Source of the DNA: JBCBKZ01 sp039026975
GTDB lineage: Bacteria; Bacteroidota; Bacteroidia; J057
Assembly: GCA_039026975.1 (NCBI GenBank)
Contig: JBCCLI010000157.1
Span: 1-13,703 of the forward strand
Length of the DNA stretch: 13,703 bases
Reading direction: 5' to 3'
Within the stretch, counting starts at the first letter, position 1. Every line of letters begins with the position of its first letter. The translations under genes and the position numbers were made by a program. Below the pieces are notes generated by a model. That model saw nothing but the letters and a program-made list of their open reading frames with translations, made no database searches and was not told the DNA's origin. This document shows, one piece after another, positions 6,195-13,703 of the stretch.

Positions 6195-7208
6195 ATGATT
6201 TCTACTGATATTTGTATTGTTGGTGCCGGGCCTGTAGGGCTGTTCGCTGTGTTTGAGGCTGGACTGTTAAACATGAGGTGCCACCTAGTGGATGCCCTTC
6301 CCCAAACAGGGGGGCAGCTCACGGAAATTTACCCCAAGAAGCCTATTTATGATATTCCTGGATATCCGGAAGTGTTAGCCGAGGATCTCATTTTCAATCT
6401 AGAAAAACAGATAGAGCCCTTTTCACCTACCTATACGTTGGGAGAACGGGTGGAAGAAGTACATAAACAGGAGGATGGTGGCTTTAAAATAGTCACCTCT
6501 GACCAAACAGAAATTAGCTGCAAAGTGGTAGTCATTGCCGGGGGTCTGGGAAGTTTCGAACCCCGTAAACCTGATCTTGATAAGAGAGATGAGTTTGAGA
6601 AGAAGGGCATAGACTATATGGTGAAAGATCCTGAAAAATATAGGGATAAACGGGTAGTCATTGCAGGAGGGGGAGACTCTGCCTTGGACTGGGTTATTTA
6701 TTTGGCAGATATAGCTAAAGAAGTAGCCTTAGTACATAGAAGAGAAGGCTTCAGGGGCGCTCCAGATTCCGTAAACAAGATGATGAAACTGGTAGAAGCT
6801 GGGAAAGTTAAGCTATTTGTTAATGCCCAACTATCTGGGGTGAGCGGGAACGGGCATCTGGAACAAGTTACCCTAAAAGTTAAGGATGAACAGCAAACTA
6901 TAGATACTGACTACCTCATTCCATTATTTGGGTTAAGTCCTAAGCTTGGCCCTATAGGTGAGTGGGGTCTTAATATAGACAAACGTGCGGTAGCTGTTAA
7001 CACAGATGACTACTCCACCAATATCCCCGGTATTTACGCCATAGGAGATATAAATATCTACACTAATAAATTAAAGCTTATCCTTTGTGGTTTCCATGAA
7101 GCAGCCTTAATGGCCCATAGTGCCTTTAAGTTTGTCTTCCCAGGTAAGAAGAAAGGGGCGCTAAAATATACAACTGTCAGCGGTGTACAAGGCTTTGAAA
7201 ATGCCTAG
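6195..7208 (+). CDS. Ferredoxin--NADP(+) reductase, thioredoxin-reductase-like type (FNR2)
   Basis: This 337-residue flavoprotein transfers electrons between NADPH and ferredoxin in the cytoplasm. The FAD-binding motif IVGAGPVG is at 8-15, followed by LPQTGGQLTEIYPKKPIYDIPGYP with the QTGGQ and IYDIPG signatures of FNR2 (YumC-like) enzymes. The NADPH-binding GGGDSALDW is at 158-166 with HRRE at 181-184, which recognises the 2'-phosphate. The second FAD motif IPGIYAIGD is at 277-285. The CxxC redox pair of true thioredoxin reductases is absent from the central domain (around 135-145 it reads EKKGIDYMVKDP), which decides the assignment. Length fits the family. The C-terminus (KGALKYTTVSGVQGF) is also typical. 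A 2Fe-2S ferredoxin gene begins 25 bases downstream, surely in the same operon and the likely partner. The ATG at 6195 gives the dinucleotide motif at the expected place. Confidence 0.93.
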   Translation: MISTDICIVGAGPVGLFAVFEAGLLNMRCHLVDALPQTGGQLTEIYPKKPIYDIPGYPEVLAEDLIFNLEKQIEPFSPTYTLGERVEEVHKQEDGGFKIVTSDQTEISCKVVVIAGGLGSFEPRKPDLDKRDEFEKKGIDYMVKDPEKYRDKRVVIAGGGDSALDWVIYLADIAKEVALVHRREGFRGAPDSVNKMMKLVEAGKVKLFVNAQLSGVSGNGHLEQVTLKVKDEQQTIDTDYLIPLFGLSPKLGPIGEWGLNIDKRAVAVNTDDYSTNIPGIYAIGDINIYTNKLKLILCGFHEAALMAHSAFKFVFPGKKKGALKYTTVSGVQGFENA

Positions 7209-7233
7209 TTTTTTACCCTAAAGCATAAAAAAC

Positions 7234-7560
7234 ATGAGTACATTAACAGTAACAGCAGAAGATACTGATGGCGATGTTAGAGAATTAGAAATAGAAGAAA
7301 ACCCTTCTAGTAACCTCATGGAAGCACTTACGGAAGAAGGGTATGATATTCCTGCTATCTGTGGTGGAATGGCGGGCTGCGGAACCTGCCACATTTCCAT
7401 CAGCAAAGGCTTTGATGCGTTAAGAAAACCAGAGGAAGATGAAGAATTTATGCTAGACTCTCTCCCGAATCTCACAGACCAAAGTAGGCTAGCCTGTCAG
7501 GTACCCCTTACAGCGGCTGTAGACGGAATGGAACTGAAAGTGATTGGAGACGGGATGTAA
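7234..7560 (+). CDS. 2Fe-2S ferredoxin, adrenodoxin/ISC type
   Basis: This 108-residue protein is acidic, as ferredoxins are. Cluster ligands are Cys43, Cys49, Cys52 and Cys88 (AICGGMAGCGTCH and SRLACQV). The spacing C-x5-C-x2-C-x35-C is that of adrenodoxin-type vertebrate/ISC ferredoxins, not of the plant photosynthetic type (C-x4-C-x2-C). PEEDEEFMLDSL (66-77) is the usual acidic interaction helix preceding the fourth cysteine. It follows the FNR2 gene by 25 bases and probably receives electrons from it, passing them to iron-sulfur assembly, a heme oxygenase, a desaturase or a cytochrome P450; no acceptor gene is visible here. The gene is complete. It converges on the M61 peptidase gene with only nine bases between stop codons and no hairpin terminator. 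Confidence 0.93.
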   Translation: MSTLTVTAEDTDGDVRELEIEENPSSNLMEALTEEGYDIPAICGGMAGCGTCHISISKGFDALRKPEEDEEFMLDSLPNLTDQSRLACQVPLTAAVDGMELKVIGDGM

Positions 7561-7569
7561 TTCCTACAC

Positions 7570-9318
7570 CTAGCTCAGAGGAAAACTAGATGACCTACTT
7601 TTTCTCCATGAGTTAAGCCTGTCCTGCTGCTCTTTATCTCTGGGAATATCTATGAAAAACTGTGGAATAGAAAAAGCGCTTAATACCTGGGGATCTATGC
7701 AAATCTGTTTCAGCTTTTCTGCCCTGAAGTAATGAATAGTCCATTTCTCTCCAGCATAAAATGACAATAAAGCAGGCAGATTCCGATTAATCTTTGTGTT
7801 ATTAATAGACAGCAGGATATCATTTTTTTCCAGTATTACTCCAGCATTTCTTCCATGTGGAATAACTTGTACTACCTGCGCCGTCCCATCAGGTAAATAG
7901 GTAGACTTTACTCCCATTAACCTGATAGCAGCATTAGGAGGTTGCACTTCGTTATACCTTAGTCCTAGATAGCTAGCCATCTGTTGAAGGGCAGTCTGTA
8001 AACCAGCTGTACCAGATATATACGCCTCAAAAAAGTCTTGGAAAGATTCCCCCGTTATTTCTGAGAGTAATTCTAGAATAGCAGCTGTAGTATAGCCCTG
8101 CTTAAGGCATCCATATTGCTCATATAAATAGTACATCACATCATCCAAAGAATACTGTTCCTCTGTCCGCATACGTATATCCATGTCTAGCAGCATAGCT
8201 ACCAAAGAACCCTTGGTGTAAAAGGAAATTCTCCTATTAGGAATTCCCTCTTGAGAATATCCATTCACCCAGCTATTAAAACTGGCTGTCTTTAAAGAGA
8301 TCGCGTCTTTTCCCCCTATCAGGTAATGCCTTTGTAGAGATTCATTAATGAGCTTTACCCACTTTTTCAGGCTATACACCTTACTTTTCCATAGCATTAG
8401 ATCCCCATAGTAAGTAGTGATTCCCTCTGTGATATAGTGTAGTGTACTATAGTTCTCTTCATGGTATCTGTAGGGAAGCATATCTGCCGGACGAATAGAT
8501 TTCACATTCCAGACGTGGAATAACTCATGTGAGCATATTTCCAGAAAAGAGTCATATGCTGATTCTTCCATAAATAAATGGCCTGGACCCAGGCTTAATA
8601 CTGTGGAATGACTATGTTCTACTCCATGCCTAAAACTGTCTGATCTAAGAAGCGTAAGAAAGTGAAATTCCTGGGTGGGGATAGATTCAAAGAGGTTTAG
8701 ATGGGTCTTTATAAAGGCTGTGAAGTCGTTTTCCATTCTGACTAGATTAGGAGCTCCCTCTCCTAAAAACCATAGGTGATAGTAACACTTCCCTATCTCA
8801 AACAGGTGATGAATCATTTCCTTAGCAGCAAAAAAGGGAGAATCCACCAAAGTATGAAAGTCTTCAAAATATAGGTACTTATCTTTCTGAATATGCGTAG
8901 GAATTCCCGCTAACAGCCATTCAGAGGGTATATCCAAGCGTAATTCACAGGGCTGTATCAGAGAGTGGTCAGTGTATAAAAATAAGTTGATTCCATTTAT
9001 ATATACCATCTCAGGATCTACAAAAGACCCTCCTGCATCCTTATTGTCGGCGTAGTATAGATAGTGTATATGCACCTCCTGCCCTACCTCTGCTTCCAGC
9101 TGCCAGCTGTGAGTAGAGATTCTGTGCATAGGGAGGGCATGTCCCTCTGCTGTAGCAGCGCTTACTTCATCTATGTTTCTGTGATAGGCTTGAAGCTCAT
9201 ATCTGCCCGGACGCCACTTGGGCAGATACCAGGTAGTATGTGATGCCTGCACGCTGTAGGTAATGTGAACATGCACAAGCCTCAAAGCTGCCTTTTCAAA
9301 GGTCAACTTATATTTCAT
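7570..9318 (-). CDS. M61 family metallopeptidase with C-terminal PDZ domain
   Basis: The product has 582 residues. The N-terminal M61_N beta domain is recognised by TWYLPKWRPGRYELQAYHRN (29-48). The gluzincin catalytic domain has GVEHSHSTVLSLGPG (232-246), SHELFHVWNVKSIRP (263-277; zinc ligands His264 and His268, general base Glu265) and YITEGITTYYGDL (295-307; third ligand Glu298). FYTKGSLVAMLLDMDIR (366-382) is the next conserved helix. A PDZ-like segment (467-530) includes GVKSTYLPDG, then VIPHGRNAGVILEKNDILLSIN. All catalytic residues are intact. Characterised relatives are glycyl aminopeptidases, though few members have known substrates. No signal peptide is visible from this ATG, so it is probably cytoplasmic, unlike many secreted Bacteroidota M61 proteins. 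It is divergent from the OmpA-like gene, with about 220 bases between starts. Confidence 0.92.
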   Translation of the reverse strand: MKYKLTFEKAALRLVHVHITYSVQASHTTWYLPKWRPGRYELQAYHRNIDEVSAATAEGHALPMHRISTHSWQLEAEVGQEVHIHYLYYADNKDAGGSFVDPEMVYINGINLFLYTDHSLIQPCELRLDIPSEWLLAGIPTHIQKDKYLYFEDFHTLVDSPFFAAKEMIHHLFEIGKCYYHLWFLGEGAPNLVRMENDFTAFIKTHLNLFESIPTQEFHFLTLLRSDSFRHGVEHSHSTVLSLGPGHLFMEESAYDSFLEICSHELFHVWNVKSIRPADMLPYRYHEENYSTLHYITEGITTYYGDLMLWKSKVYSLKKWVKLINESLQRHYLIGGKDAISLKTASFNSWVNGYSQEGIPNRRISFYTKGSLVAMLLDMDIRMRTEEQYSLDDVMYYLYEQYGCLKQGYTTAAILELLSEITGESFQDFFEAYISGTAGLQTALQQMASYLGLRYNEVQPPNAAIRLMGVKSTYLPDGTAQVVQVIPHGRNAGVILEKNDILLSINNTKINRNLPALLSFYAGEKWTIHYFRAEKLKQICIDPQVLSAFSIPQFFIDIPRDKEQQDRLNSWRKSRSSSFPLS

Positions 9319-9537
9319 AGAGTTACGTTGGGTCTCACTATTGTCTTTAACGATTGGAAATTACAGATAAAATTCTTGGCCCACTTAAAAAATGCCCATT
9401 TTTTCACCTTTTCCCCCTATCAGTTCGTTTACTTAACTTGCCAGTTACCACCAAAAAGATTGATTTTTAGAAGAAAAAAAGGAATTTTACCCTCAATCAG
9501 TGGTATTTATTGCTCGTGAAAGAGAAGGTTGTGTGTT

Positions 9538-10116
9538 ATGCTGAACAACAAAACATTCGTCATTTCGCTCATATTGGTTTGGATACTAGGCTCTTCCTAT
9601 TGGTGGACTTGTATGGTGAGAAAGCAATGTGATCAGATTTGGGTACAGCCCACCCGTTGGCAGGAAGCAGTAAGTACCTACTTTGAGCAGCAACCCCTGT
9701 CTCTGGAACCAGCTACCCCCCAAGTTACCGCTAGCGGTGATATATGGCATATTTACTTTGGAGAAGAGAAAGTCCTTAGCTGCCAAGAGAGCATTAGGTT
9801 TGCCAGGAAAGACTCCCTGGGATTTTTAAGTAAAGATGTACATAAGAGCATGGAAGATCTGGTTCTTTGGCTCCAAACTAATCCTGGTACAGGAGTAGTC
9901 ATTACAGGCCATTACAGTGAAGCAGAAAAAGATACACTTGGGGTAGAAGACATAGGCATCTTACGAGCAAATTTCGTAGCTCGTACCTTAATGGAAATTG
10001 GGCTGGATAGCAGCAGGTCTGCCACCCAAAGCCAAACATACTTAGGCAATGACTTTTGGGGCTATGGAGACTCTACCCATAAGGGCATCAGCTTGTATAT
10101 TGAGACATTTTACTGA
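9538..10116 (+). CDS. Membrane-anchored OmpA-like domain protein
   Basis: The ATG at 9538 is preferred over TTG 9529 because AGAAGG (9523-9528) lies nine bases before it. The 192-residue product has one N-terminal transmembrane segment (FVISLILVWILGSSYWW, about 7-23). A linker follows, then a divergent OmpA C-terminal domain from about 70 to the end. The beta strand VVITGHYS (120-127) and helix DIGILRANFVARTLMEIGL (138-156) match the GHTD...N..LS..RA..V...L...G pattern. The Asp of GHTD, which in OmpA-family proteins binds diaminopimelate, is Ser127 here, while Arg143 is kept, so peptidoglycan binding may be weak or altered. The OmpA-like domain should be periplasmic. The next gene starts 91 bases on, in the same direction, and also encodes an N-terminally anchored protein; the two look like a functional pair. 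The exact role is unknown. Confidence 0.75.
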   Translation: MLNNKTFVISLILVWILGSSYWWTCMVRKQCDQIWVQPTRWQEAVSTYFEQQPLSLEPATPQVTASGDIWHIYFGEEKVLSCQESIRFARKDSLGFLSKDVHKSMEDLVLWLQTNPGTGVVITGHYSEAEKDTLGVEDIGILRANFVARTLMEIGLDSSRSATQSQTYLGNDFWGYGDSTHKGISLYIETFY

Positions 10117-10207
10117 TGTTTTCACCCAAAGATTAGTTACCTTTCTTACTAGTCAATTATTAGGCATCTATTTTCCCCTAGAGGACATAAGAAAACCCTA
10201 GAATCTT

Positions 10208-11521
10208 ATGCTAGAAACATATCCCGTTCTTGAAGCCTTGATTTTGATCCTGGGAAGTGGCATTCTGGGAGCATGGATATCATCTCTACTGATGAAAAGC
10301 TCCTATAAATTACAGCTGAGTGAACACCAGCATAAGCTCAAAGAAAAAGAAGAGTCCCACGACGCCCTCTTCCAGCGATTTAAAAAGCTGGAAGAAAGTA
10401 GTGAACAGTTCATTTCCGGCTCTAGGGAAATGGAGAGCCAGTTTAACCGATTAAACTCCAGATTTAAGCACACAGAAGAAGAGAAAATCCTGCTACAAAC
10501 CTCCCTCAAACTGTGTAGAGAGGAAAGTACGGATCTGAAGCGGAAACTCAGTTCTCTTTCAGATGTTCAACATGAGTTGGAAATCCTGGAAACCTCTTTC
10601 AAGCAATCCCAGAATGACCTTCTTAGGCTACAGGACCAGCAGGATGAGTGGGGAAAGGAAAGAGAAGATCTGCTAGAGCAGATTACAGGCCTAAAATCTT
10701 TCCGGACTATGTATCAGGAGATGCAGCCTGAGTTCCAACAAAGAAAAGAAGAAGTCAATAAGTTAAAAGAAAAATTAGGGGTTCTTCATGAGAATATTTC
10801 CAGTGATGAGCCAGTCATGGAAACACCTGAAAAGAAAGAAGCTTCTTTCCAGCTTCATCCCCTCCCTGGTACCCCTGATGGATCAGATGACCAGATAACT
10901 GCCTTAAAAGAAGAAATACAAAGCCTAACCGTAAAAAATGAAGACTTTAAGCGTAGAATAGGCCTCCTTAGTCCTTTCCGGGCTAAATATGAAGAAATCA
11001 ATCAGCAGTATATAGGACAACAGTCTGAGATCACCAGGCTGGGGAATGAGCTGGAAAAACTCAAAAAAGTTTCAGCTAAAGCTGTGAATAGCAGTAATGA
11101 TTACCAGGCTAAATATGAAGCCCTACTAGCCCAAACAGGGCCCCTGGAAGCAGAAACGGTAGAAAAAAAGGAGGAACCTCTGGTAAGTCAAAATGGCTCT
11201 GCTGCTGTAGAAGCTCCCAAAAAGCTGGTTACCCAAATAGCTCTTCCTTCCCAGGAGACTGCTACTCAGGAAATGGGTATAGTAGACTTTAACCGTATAG
11301 GCATAGCTTCTGCTGAAGAAAAAGACGATCTGAAACAGATTAAAGGAATAGGTCCTTTCATAGAAGAGAAGCTTAATAAGCTTGGTATTTATACCTTCAA
11401 GCAAATAGCGAATATGAATGAAGAAGATAAGGTGAAGGTGAGTGAAGCCATAGGATCTTTTCCCGGGAGAATCCAACGAGATACGTGGGTAGAACAAGCC
11501 CAAAGCTTAACTGGTACCTAA
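10208..11521 (+). CDS. Membrane-anchored coiled-coil protein with C-terminal helix-hairpin-helix domain
   Basis: The product has 437 residues. A transmembrane helix (VLEALILILGSGILGAWISSLLM, 7-29) has Glu before it and Lys/Tyr/Lys after it, predicting an outside N-terminus and a cytoplasmic body. Residues about 35-195 and 225-310 are heptad-rich, highly charged coiled coil. An acidic, Pro/Ala-rich linker (310-360) follows. The C-terminus, DDLKQIKGIGPFIEEKLN (373-390) plus KLGIYTFKQIANM, is a helix-hairpin-helix unit with the GIGP hairpin. It ends WVEQAQSLTG, as in the DUF4332/Fap1-like or 'ribosomal L21-like' HhH proteins of Bacteroidota. HhH domains bind nucleic acid or act as protein modules. 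A stretch inside the coiled coil is duplicated (164-186 and 256-278). No enzyme motif is seen. It follows the OmpA-like gene and precedes a structured, terminator-bearing region. Topology is inferred from charge only. Confidence 0.7.
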   Translation: MLETYPVLEALILILGSGILGAWISSLLMKSSYKLQLSEHQHKLKEKEESHDALFQRFKKLEESSEQFISGSREMESQFNRLNSRFKHTEEEKILLQTSLKLCREESTDLKRKLSSLSDVQHELEILETSFKQSQNDLLRLQDQQDEWGKEREDLLEQITGLKSFRTMYQEMQPEFQQRKEEVNKLKEKLGVLHENISSDEPVMETPEKKEASFQLHPLPGTPDGSDDQITALKEEIQSLTVKNEDFKRRIGLLSPFRAKYEEINQQYIGQQSEITRLGNELEKLKKVSAKAVNSSNDYQAKYEALLAQTGPLEAETVEKKEEPLVSQNGSAAVEAPKKLVTQIALPSQETATQEMGIVDFNRIGIASAEEKDDLKQIKGIGPFIEEKLNKLGIYTFKQIANMNEEDKVKVSEAIGSFPGRIQRDTWVEQAQSLTGT

Positions 11522-11549
11522 ATTCCAATTTTTTTCCTTCAAACTGTGA

Positions 11550-11667
11550 CCTACAGCCAAAATCCTATCTAAATAACAGAACGGAAGTATTTTAAGCTTC
11601 CGTCGGCTTTAGGGCGTTTTCATGGCTGTAGGCCGCGGTGCAGGGCACGCGCGGTCTTTTTCTTTTT
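11550..11667 (+). ncRNA. Candidate structured small RNA or structured 3' UTR
   Basis: A perfect 10-bp inverted repeat (CCTACAGCCA at 11550-11559, TGGCTGTAGG at 11623-11632) encloses 63 bases. Inside it, AAA/TTT (11560-11562 with 11618-11620) and CCT/AGG (11564-11566 with 11611-11613) continue the helix across small internal loops. An apical hairpin, ACGGAAG (11581-11587) with CTTCCGT (11597-11603), has a 9-nt loop. A strong terminator at 11633-11667 follows immediately, so the orientation is plus. This is the layout of a roughly 120-nt independent RNA, or of the processed 3' UTR of the HhH gene. I cannot match it to a known family: it lacks SRP RNA and tmRNA signatures. No full TAnnTTTG box lies just upstream, which favours a 3'-UTR-derived RNA. 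Confidence 0.4.
11633..11667 (+). terminator. Strong GC-rich rho-independent terminator
   Basis: CCGCG (11633-11637) pairs with CGCGG (11650-11654), and GTGC (11638-11641) pairs with GCAC (11645-11648). The loop is AGG and one G (11649) bulges. TTTTTCTTTTT follows at 11657-11667. The minus strand has no U tract after the stem, so it serves plus-strand transcription: the HhH gene and/or the candidate RNA. It is much richer in GC than its surroundings. Confidence 0.8.
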
Positions 11668-11678
11668 AGGCCTCTCTC

Positions 11679-13703
11679 CTATTCTTCTTTCAAGAGCCAG
11701 GTAGGGTTAACCATAACAGCTGTATAAATATGTTTCCCCAAACTGATGCCTAACATGAGGATGATTGCTAGTATGGTTATTAAAAACGGTACCCACCCAA
11801 TATGCGAAGAGGGAGCAATTTGACTGAGTAAACCTTTTAACATGAAAAACCCTATGGGTAGCCCTATAATAGTAGCTATGATTACCGGTATGAGAAATTC
11901 TCCAGTAATCAGTCTACTTAGCTGAAAGGTGTTCGCCCCTAAGATTTTATGTATACTCAGTTCCTTCATCTTCCTGCTCAGTAGTAACATCGCAAAACCA
12001 AACAAGCCTATGATAGCCACTAGAACTGTCATAAATGAGGAAGCAGATAAAATGGCGTTTACCTGTGCAAAGTGATTGAAATAGTTGTCAAAAGCAGCAT
12101 CCTGAAAATAATATGTATAAGGGGTACTGGGATAAATCTTTTTCCAATCACTTTCCAGCTCCTTAGCTACTTGTTCAGAAGTACCTGGAAGTGTACGAGC
12201 GCTTAGATAGCGGTAACTATCTTCCGTATTGACTTGAAAAATCAAGGGTTTTATATCCACGAAGAAATCTTCCAGATGGAAATCCTGCACTTCACCTATA
12301 ACCCTATAATTTTGATCGCCGATTCTTATTTGTTTACCTACTATTTTTTCCCACTTCATACTGCGGCTGAAGGCCTCATTCACTAATACTGATGCTTGAT
12401 TTGCCGCATCCAACCCTGGGTCAAAGGTTCGGCCGTCTGACAAGTCTATCCCCAGAGTTTGGGTGTAGTTCGGTGCCACAGTCATTTTTGGAACCTCATA
12501 TTCAACTCCCGCTACCTGGATCTTGACAGGGTAGATTCGGCTACCCAGTCGCTCATTGGCTCCTGTAACCTCCACTATATTGGGGTTTTGCTGAACGTCG
12601 TTTTTTAATTTCTCAAAATCTGTATCCTTCTCCAGAGGAATGACTACTACATTATGTTGATTGTACCCCCAATCTTCATCTCGCAAATGTTGAGAGGTCA
12701 AAAAAAGAACAATGGTAGAAAATATAGTGACTATGGTAAATAGGAGTTGAACACTAATCAGAAACTTTTGAAACCTACTTTTCTGCACCAACTGAAATTC
12801 TTTTTTGAGAATCTTAACTGGTTGAAACTTGGAAATGTATAAGGCTGGATAGCCTGCTCCCCCAATAGCCGTTATCAGGATAATACCTACGGTAAATCCC
12901 CAAATAGCCGGATGGTTCAAATAAGAAATTTCGAGGGTATTATTGCTTAGTCCATTGAACCAAGGCAGGAAGAGGTAAGCTGCTAGTAGAATACCTATGC
13001 CTAAAGAGATTAGACAAATAAGGATATTTTCAATGAGAAATTGCCAGATAATCTGTGTACGCTTACTGCCCAGGACTTTTCTAACACTAATTTCCTTTAG
13101 TCGGGAGGAAGCAGAGGCAAGGGTAATATTGATGTAGTTAAAGCAGACCAGGAGGAGTAATATGAAGGATATAACCACCAACATGATGATGGCACTGATA
13201 TGAGAAGTATGGAAGGGGCTATTCTGAGCCTTATGCCCATTTTGGGCTATGGTAGAAAGCGGCTGAAAGTATAGCCCGGTCATGTCCCAGTTCTCATTGG
13301 CCTGATTAATTTGGTCCAGATATGCTTGTTCTGTTGATTTGATTCTCGCTATTGCCTCTGGTTCCTTGATCTGTAAGAAAGTAATCGTAGATCTATATGT
13401 CCAGTCCTCCATATTACTGAAAAGGCTCTTTTGTCTATCAAAAGGAAGAAGGATGTTATCAGAAAAGCTTGCGTTATTAGGGACTTCTTTCAAGACGCCC
13501 CTGACAGTAAATTCTTCAATCACTTCACTGCCATTGATATTGAATCGAATATCAAGGGTTTCCCCTATAGGATTTCTGTCTCCAAAGTACTTCTCTGCGG
13601 TTTCTTCACTTAACACCATTCCGTCCCGATCACTAAATGAGGATCGGTCGCCCCATTTAACCTCAAAGTCAAATAATGCATGGTAGGTGGGGTCCACGAA
13701 AGA
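11679..13703 (-). CDS. FtsX/MacB-type ABC transporter permease (N-terminus beyond window)
   Basis: The frame is open to the last base, where the minus strand reads Ser-Phe-Val-Asp-Pro-Thr-Tyr; the GTG at 13697 is that internal valine, so the true start lies outside. The visible 674 codons show the end of a MacB-type periplasmic domain and a first FtsX block. That block has membrane helices at about 167-193, 217-247 and 266-288, counted from the GTG. A fourth helix (about 312-335) precedes a second periplasmic domain, and the C-terminal FtsX block has three helices. Coupling motifs RLKEISVRKVLGSKRTQ (199-215) and RKMKELSIHKILGANTFQ are the conserved cytoplasmic loops that contact the ATPase. 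Two FtsX halves in one roughly 800-residue chain is the usual Bacteroidota layout of DUF-type 'ABC transporter permease'. Such proteins drive mechanotransmission or lipoprotein/antimicrobial export rather than simple transport. No ATPase gene is visible. Confidence 0.9.
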   Translation of the reverse strand, partial: SFVDPTYHALFDFEVKWGDRSSFSDRDGMVLSEETAEKYFGDRNPIGETLDIRFNINGSEVIEEFTVRGVLKEVPNNASFSDNILLPFDRQKSLFSNMEDWTYRSTITFLQIKEPEAIARIKSTEQAYLDQINQANENWDMTGLYFQPLSTIAQNGHKAQNSPFHTSHISAIIMLVVISFILLLLVCFNYINITLASASSRLKEISVRKVLGSKRTQIIWQFLIENILICLISLGIGILLAAYLFLPWFNGLSNNTLEISYLNHPAIWGFTVGIILITAIGGAGYPALYISKFQPVKILKKEFQLVQKSRFQKFLISVQLLFTIVTIFSTIVLFLTSQHLRDEDWGYNQHNVVVIPLEKDTDFEKLKNDVQQNPNIVEVTGANERLGSRIYPVKIQVAGVEYEVPKMTVAPNYTQTLGIDLSDGRTFDPGLDAANQASVLVNEAFSRSMKWEKIVGKQIRIGDQNYRVIGEVQDFHLEDFFVDIKPLIFQVNTEDSYRYLSARTLPGTSEQVAKELESDWKKIYPSTPYTYYFQDAAFDNYFNHFAQVNAILSASSFMTVLVAIIGLFGFAMLLLSRKMKELSIHKILGANTFQLSRLITGEFLIPVIIATIIGLPIGFFMLKGLLSQIAPSSHIGWVPFLITILAIILMLGISLGKHIYTAVMVNPTWLLKEE

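Noticed and set aside
6195..7208. Thioredoxin reductase (TrxB) as identity of the flavoprotein
   Set aside because: No CxxC pair is present in the NADPH domain, and the QTGGQ and HRRE context plus the adjacent ferredoxin fit FNR2.
11126..11503. Minus-strand ORF of 125 codons
   Set aside because: It is antisense to the linker and HhH region, whose coding frame is clearly real; the composition is Tyr/Phe/Ser-rich as expected from reversed codons.
11550..11632. MITE or transposon ends formed by the 10-bp inverted repeat
   Set aside because: There is no flanking target duplication and no second copy in the window, and the helix continues inward as an RNA fold would.

Overview
The window looks like chromosomal DNA of a Bacteroidota member, most likely from the Cytophagales side of the phylum. 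The grounds are moderate-to-low GC, weak or absent Shine-Dalgarno sequences, TAnnTTTG-type promoter boxes, and a family mix typical of that group: a TonB-dependent receptor ending in an aromatic residue, a GIN-domain (DUF2807) secreted protein, a large FtsX-type permease, an M61 peptidase with a PDZ domain, and an inner-membrane-anchored OmpA-like protein. The placement is an inference from protein families, because no rRNA or tRNA gene is present.

Layout. Positions 1-587 hold the 3' end of a TonB-dependent receptor gene and its terminator. Positions 616-1460 hold a DinB/maleylpyruvate-isomerase-like gene split by a frameshift. Next come an Uma2-type putative nuclease gene (1508-2098) and a small unrecognised ORF that may be a remnant (2156-2449). 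On the minus strand follow an erythromycin-esterase-family lipoprotein (2494-3885), a secreted GIN-domain protein with seven Gly-Ser-Gly-Asn turns (4039-4728) and an M23 peptidase (4862-5446), with rho-independent terminators after the last two. A 748-base gap with no gene (5447-6194) precedes a plus-strand redox pair: a thioredoxin-reductase-like ferredoxin-NADP reductase (6195-7208) and an adrenodoxin-type 2Fe-2S ferredoxin (7234-7560). Nine bases on, convergent, lies an M61 peptidase gene (7570-9318, minus).

Divergent from the M61 gene are two plus-strand genes. One encodes a short OmpA-like protein with an N-terminal membrane anchor (9538-10116). The other encodes a membrane-anchored coiled-coil protein with a C-terminal helix-hairpin-helix domain (10208-11521). 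The intergenic stretch after them (11522-11678) is richly structured: a 10-bp long-range inverted repeat encloses a second hairpin and is followed by a strong GC-rich terminator, which suggests a small RNA or a structured 3' UTR. The window ends in a truncated minus-strand FtsX/MacB-type permease gene (11679-13703).

How the genes relate. The clear functional unit is the reductase-ferredoxin pair, an NADPH-to-ferredoxin electron chain. The OmpA-like/HhH pair may be a transmembrane unit with one partner reaching the cell wall and the other the cytoplasm, but its function is not known to me. The remaining genes look like independently transcribed envelope or housekeeping genes. I found no CRISPR array, insertion sequence, prophage or recognisable defence island. 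The least explained items are the structured 11550-11667 element and the OmpA-like/HhH pair.
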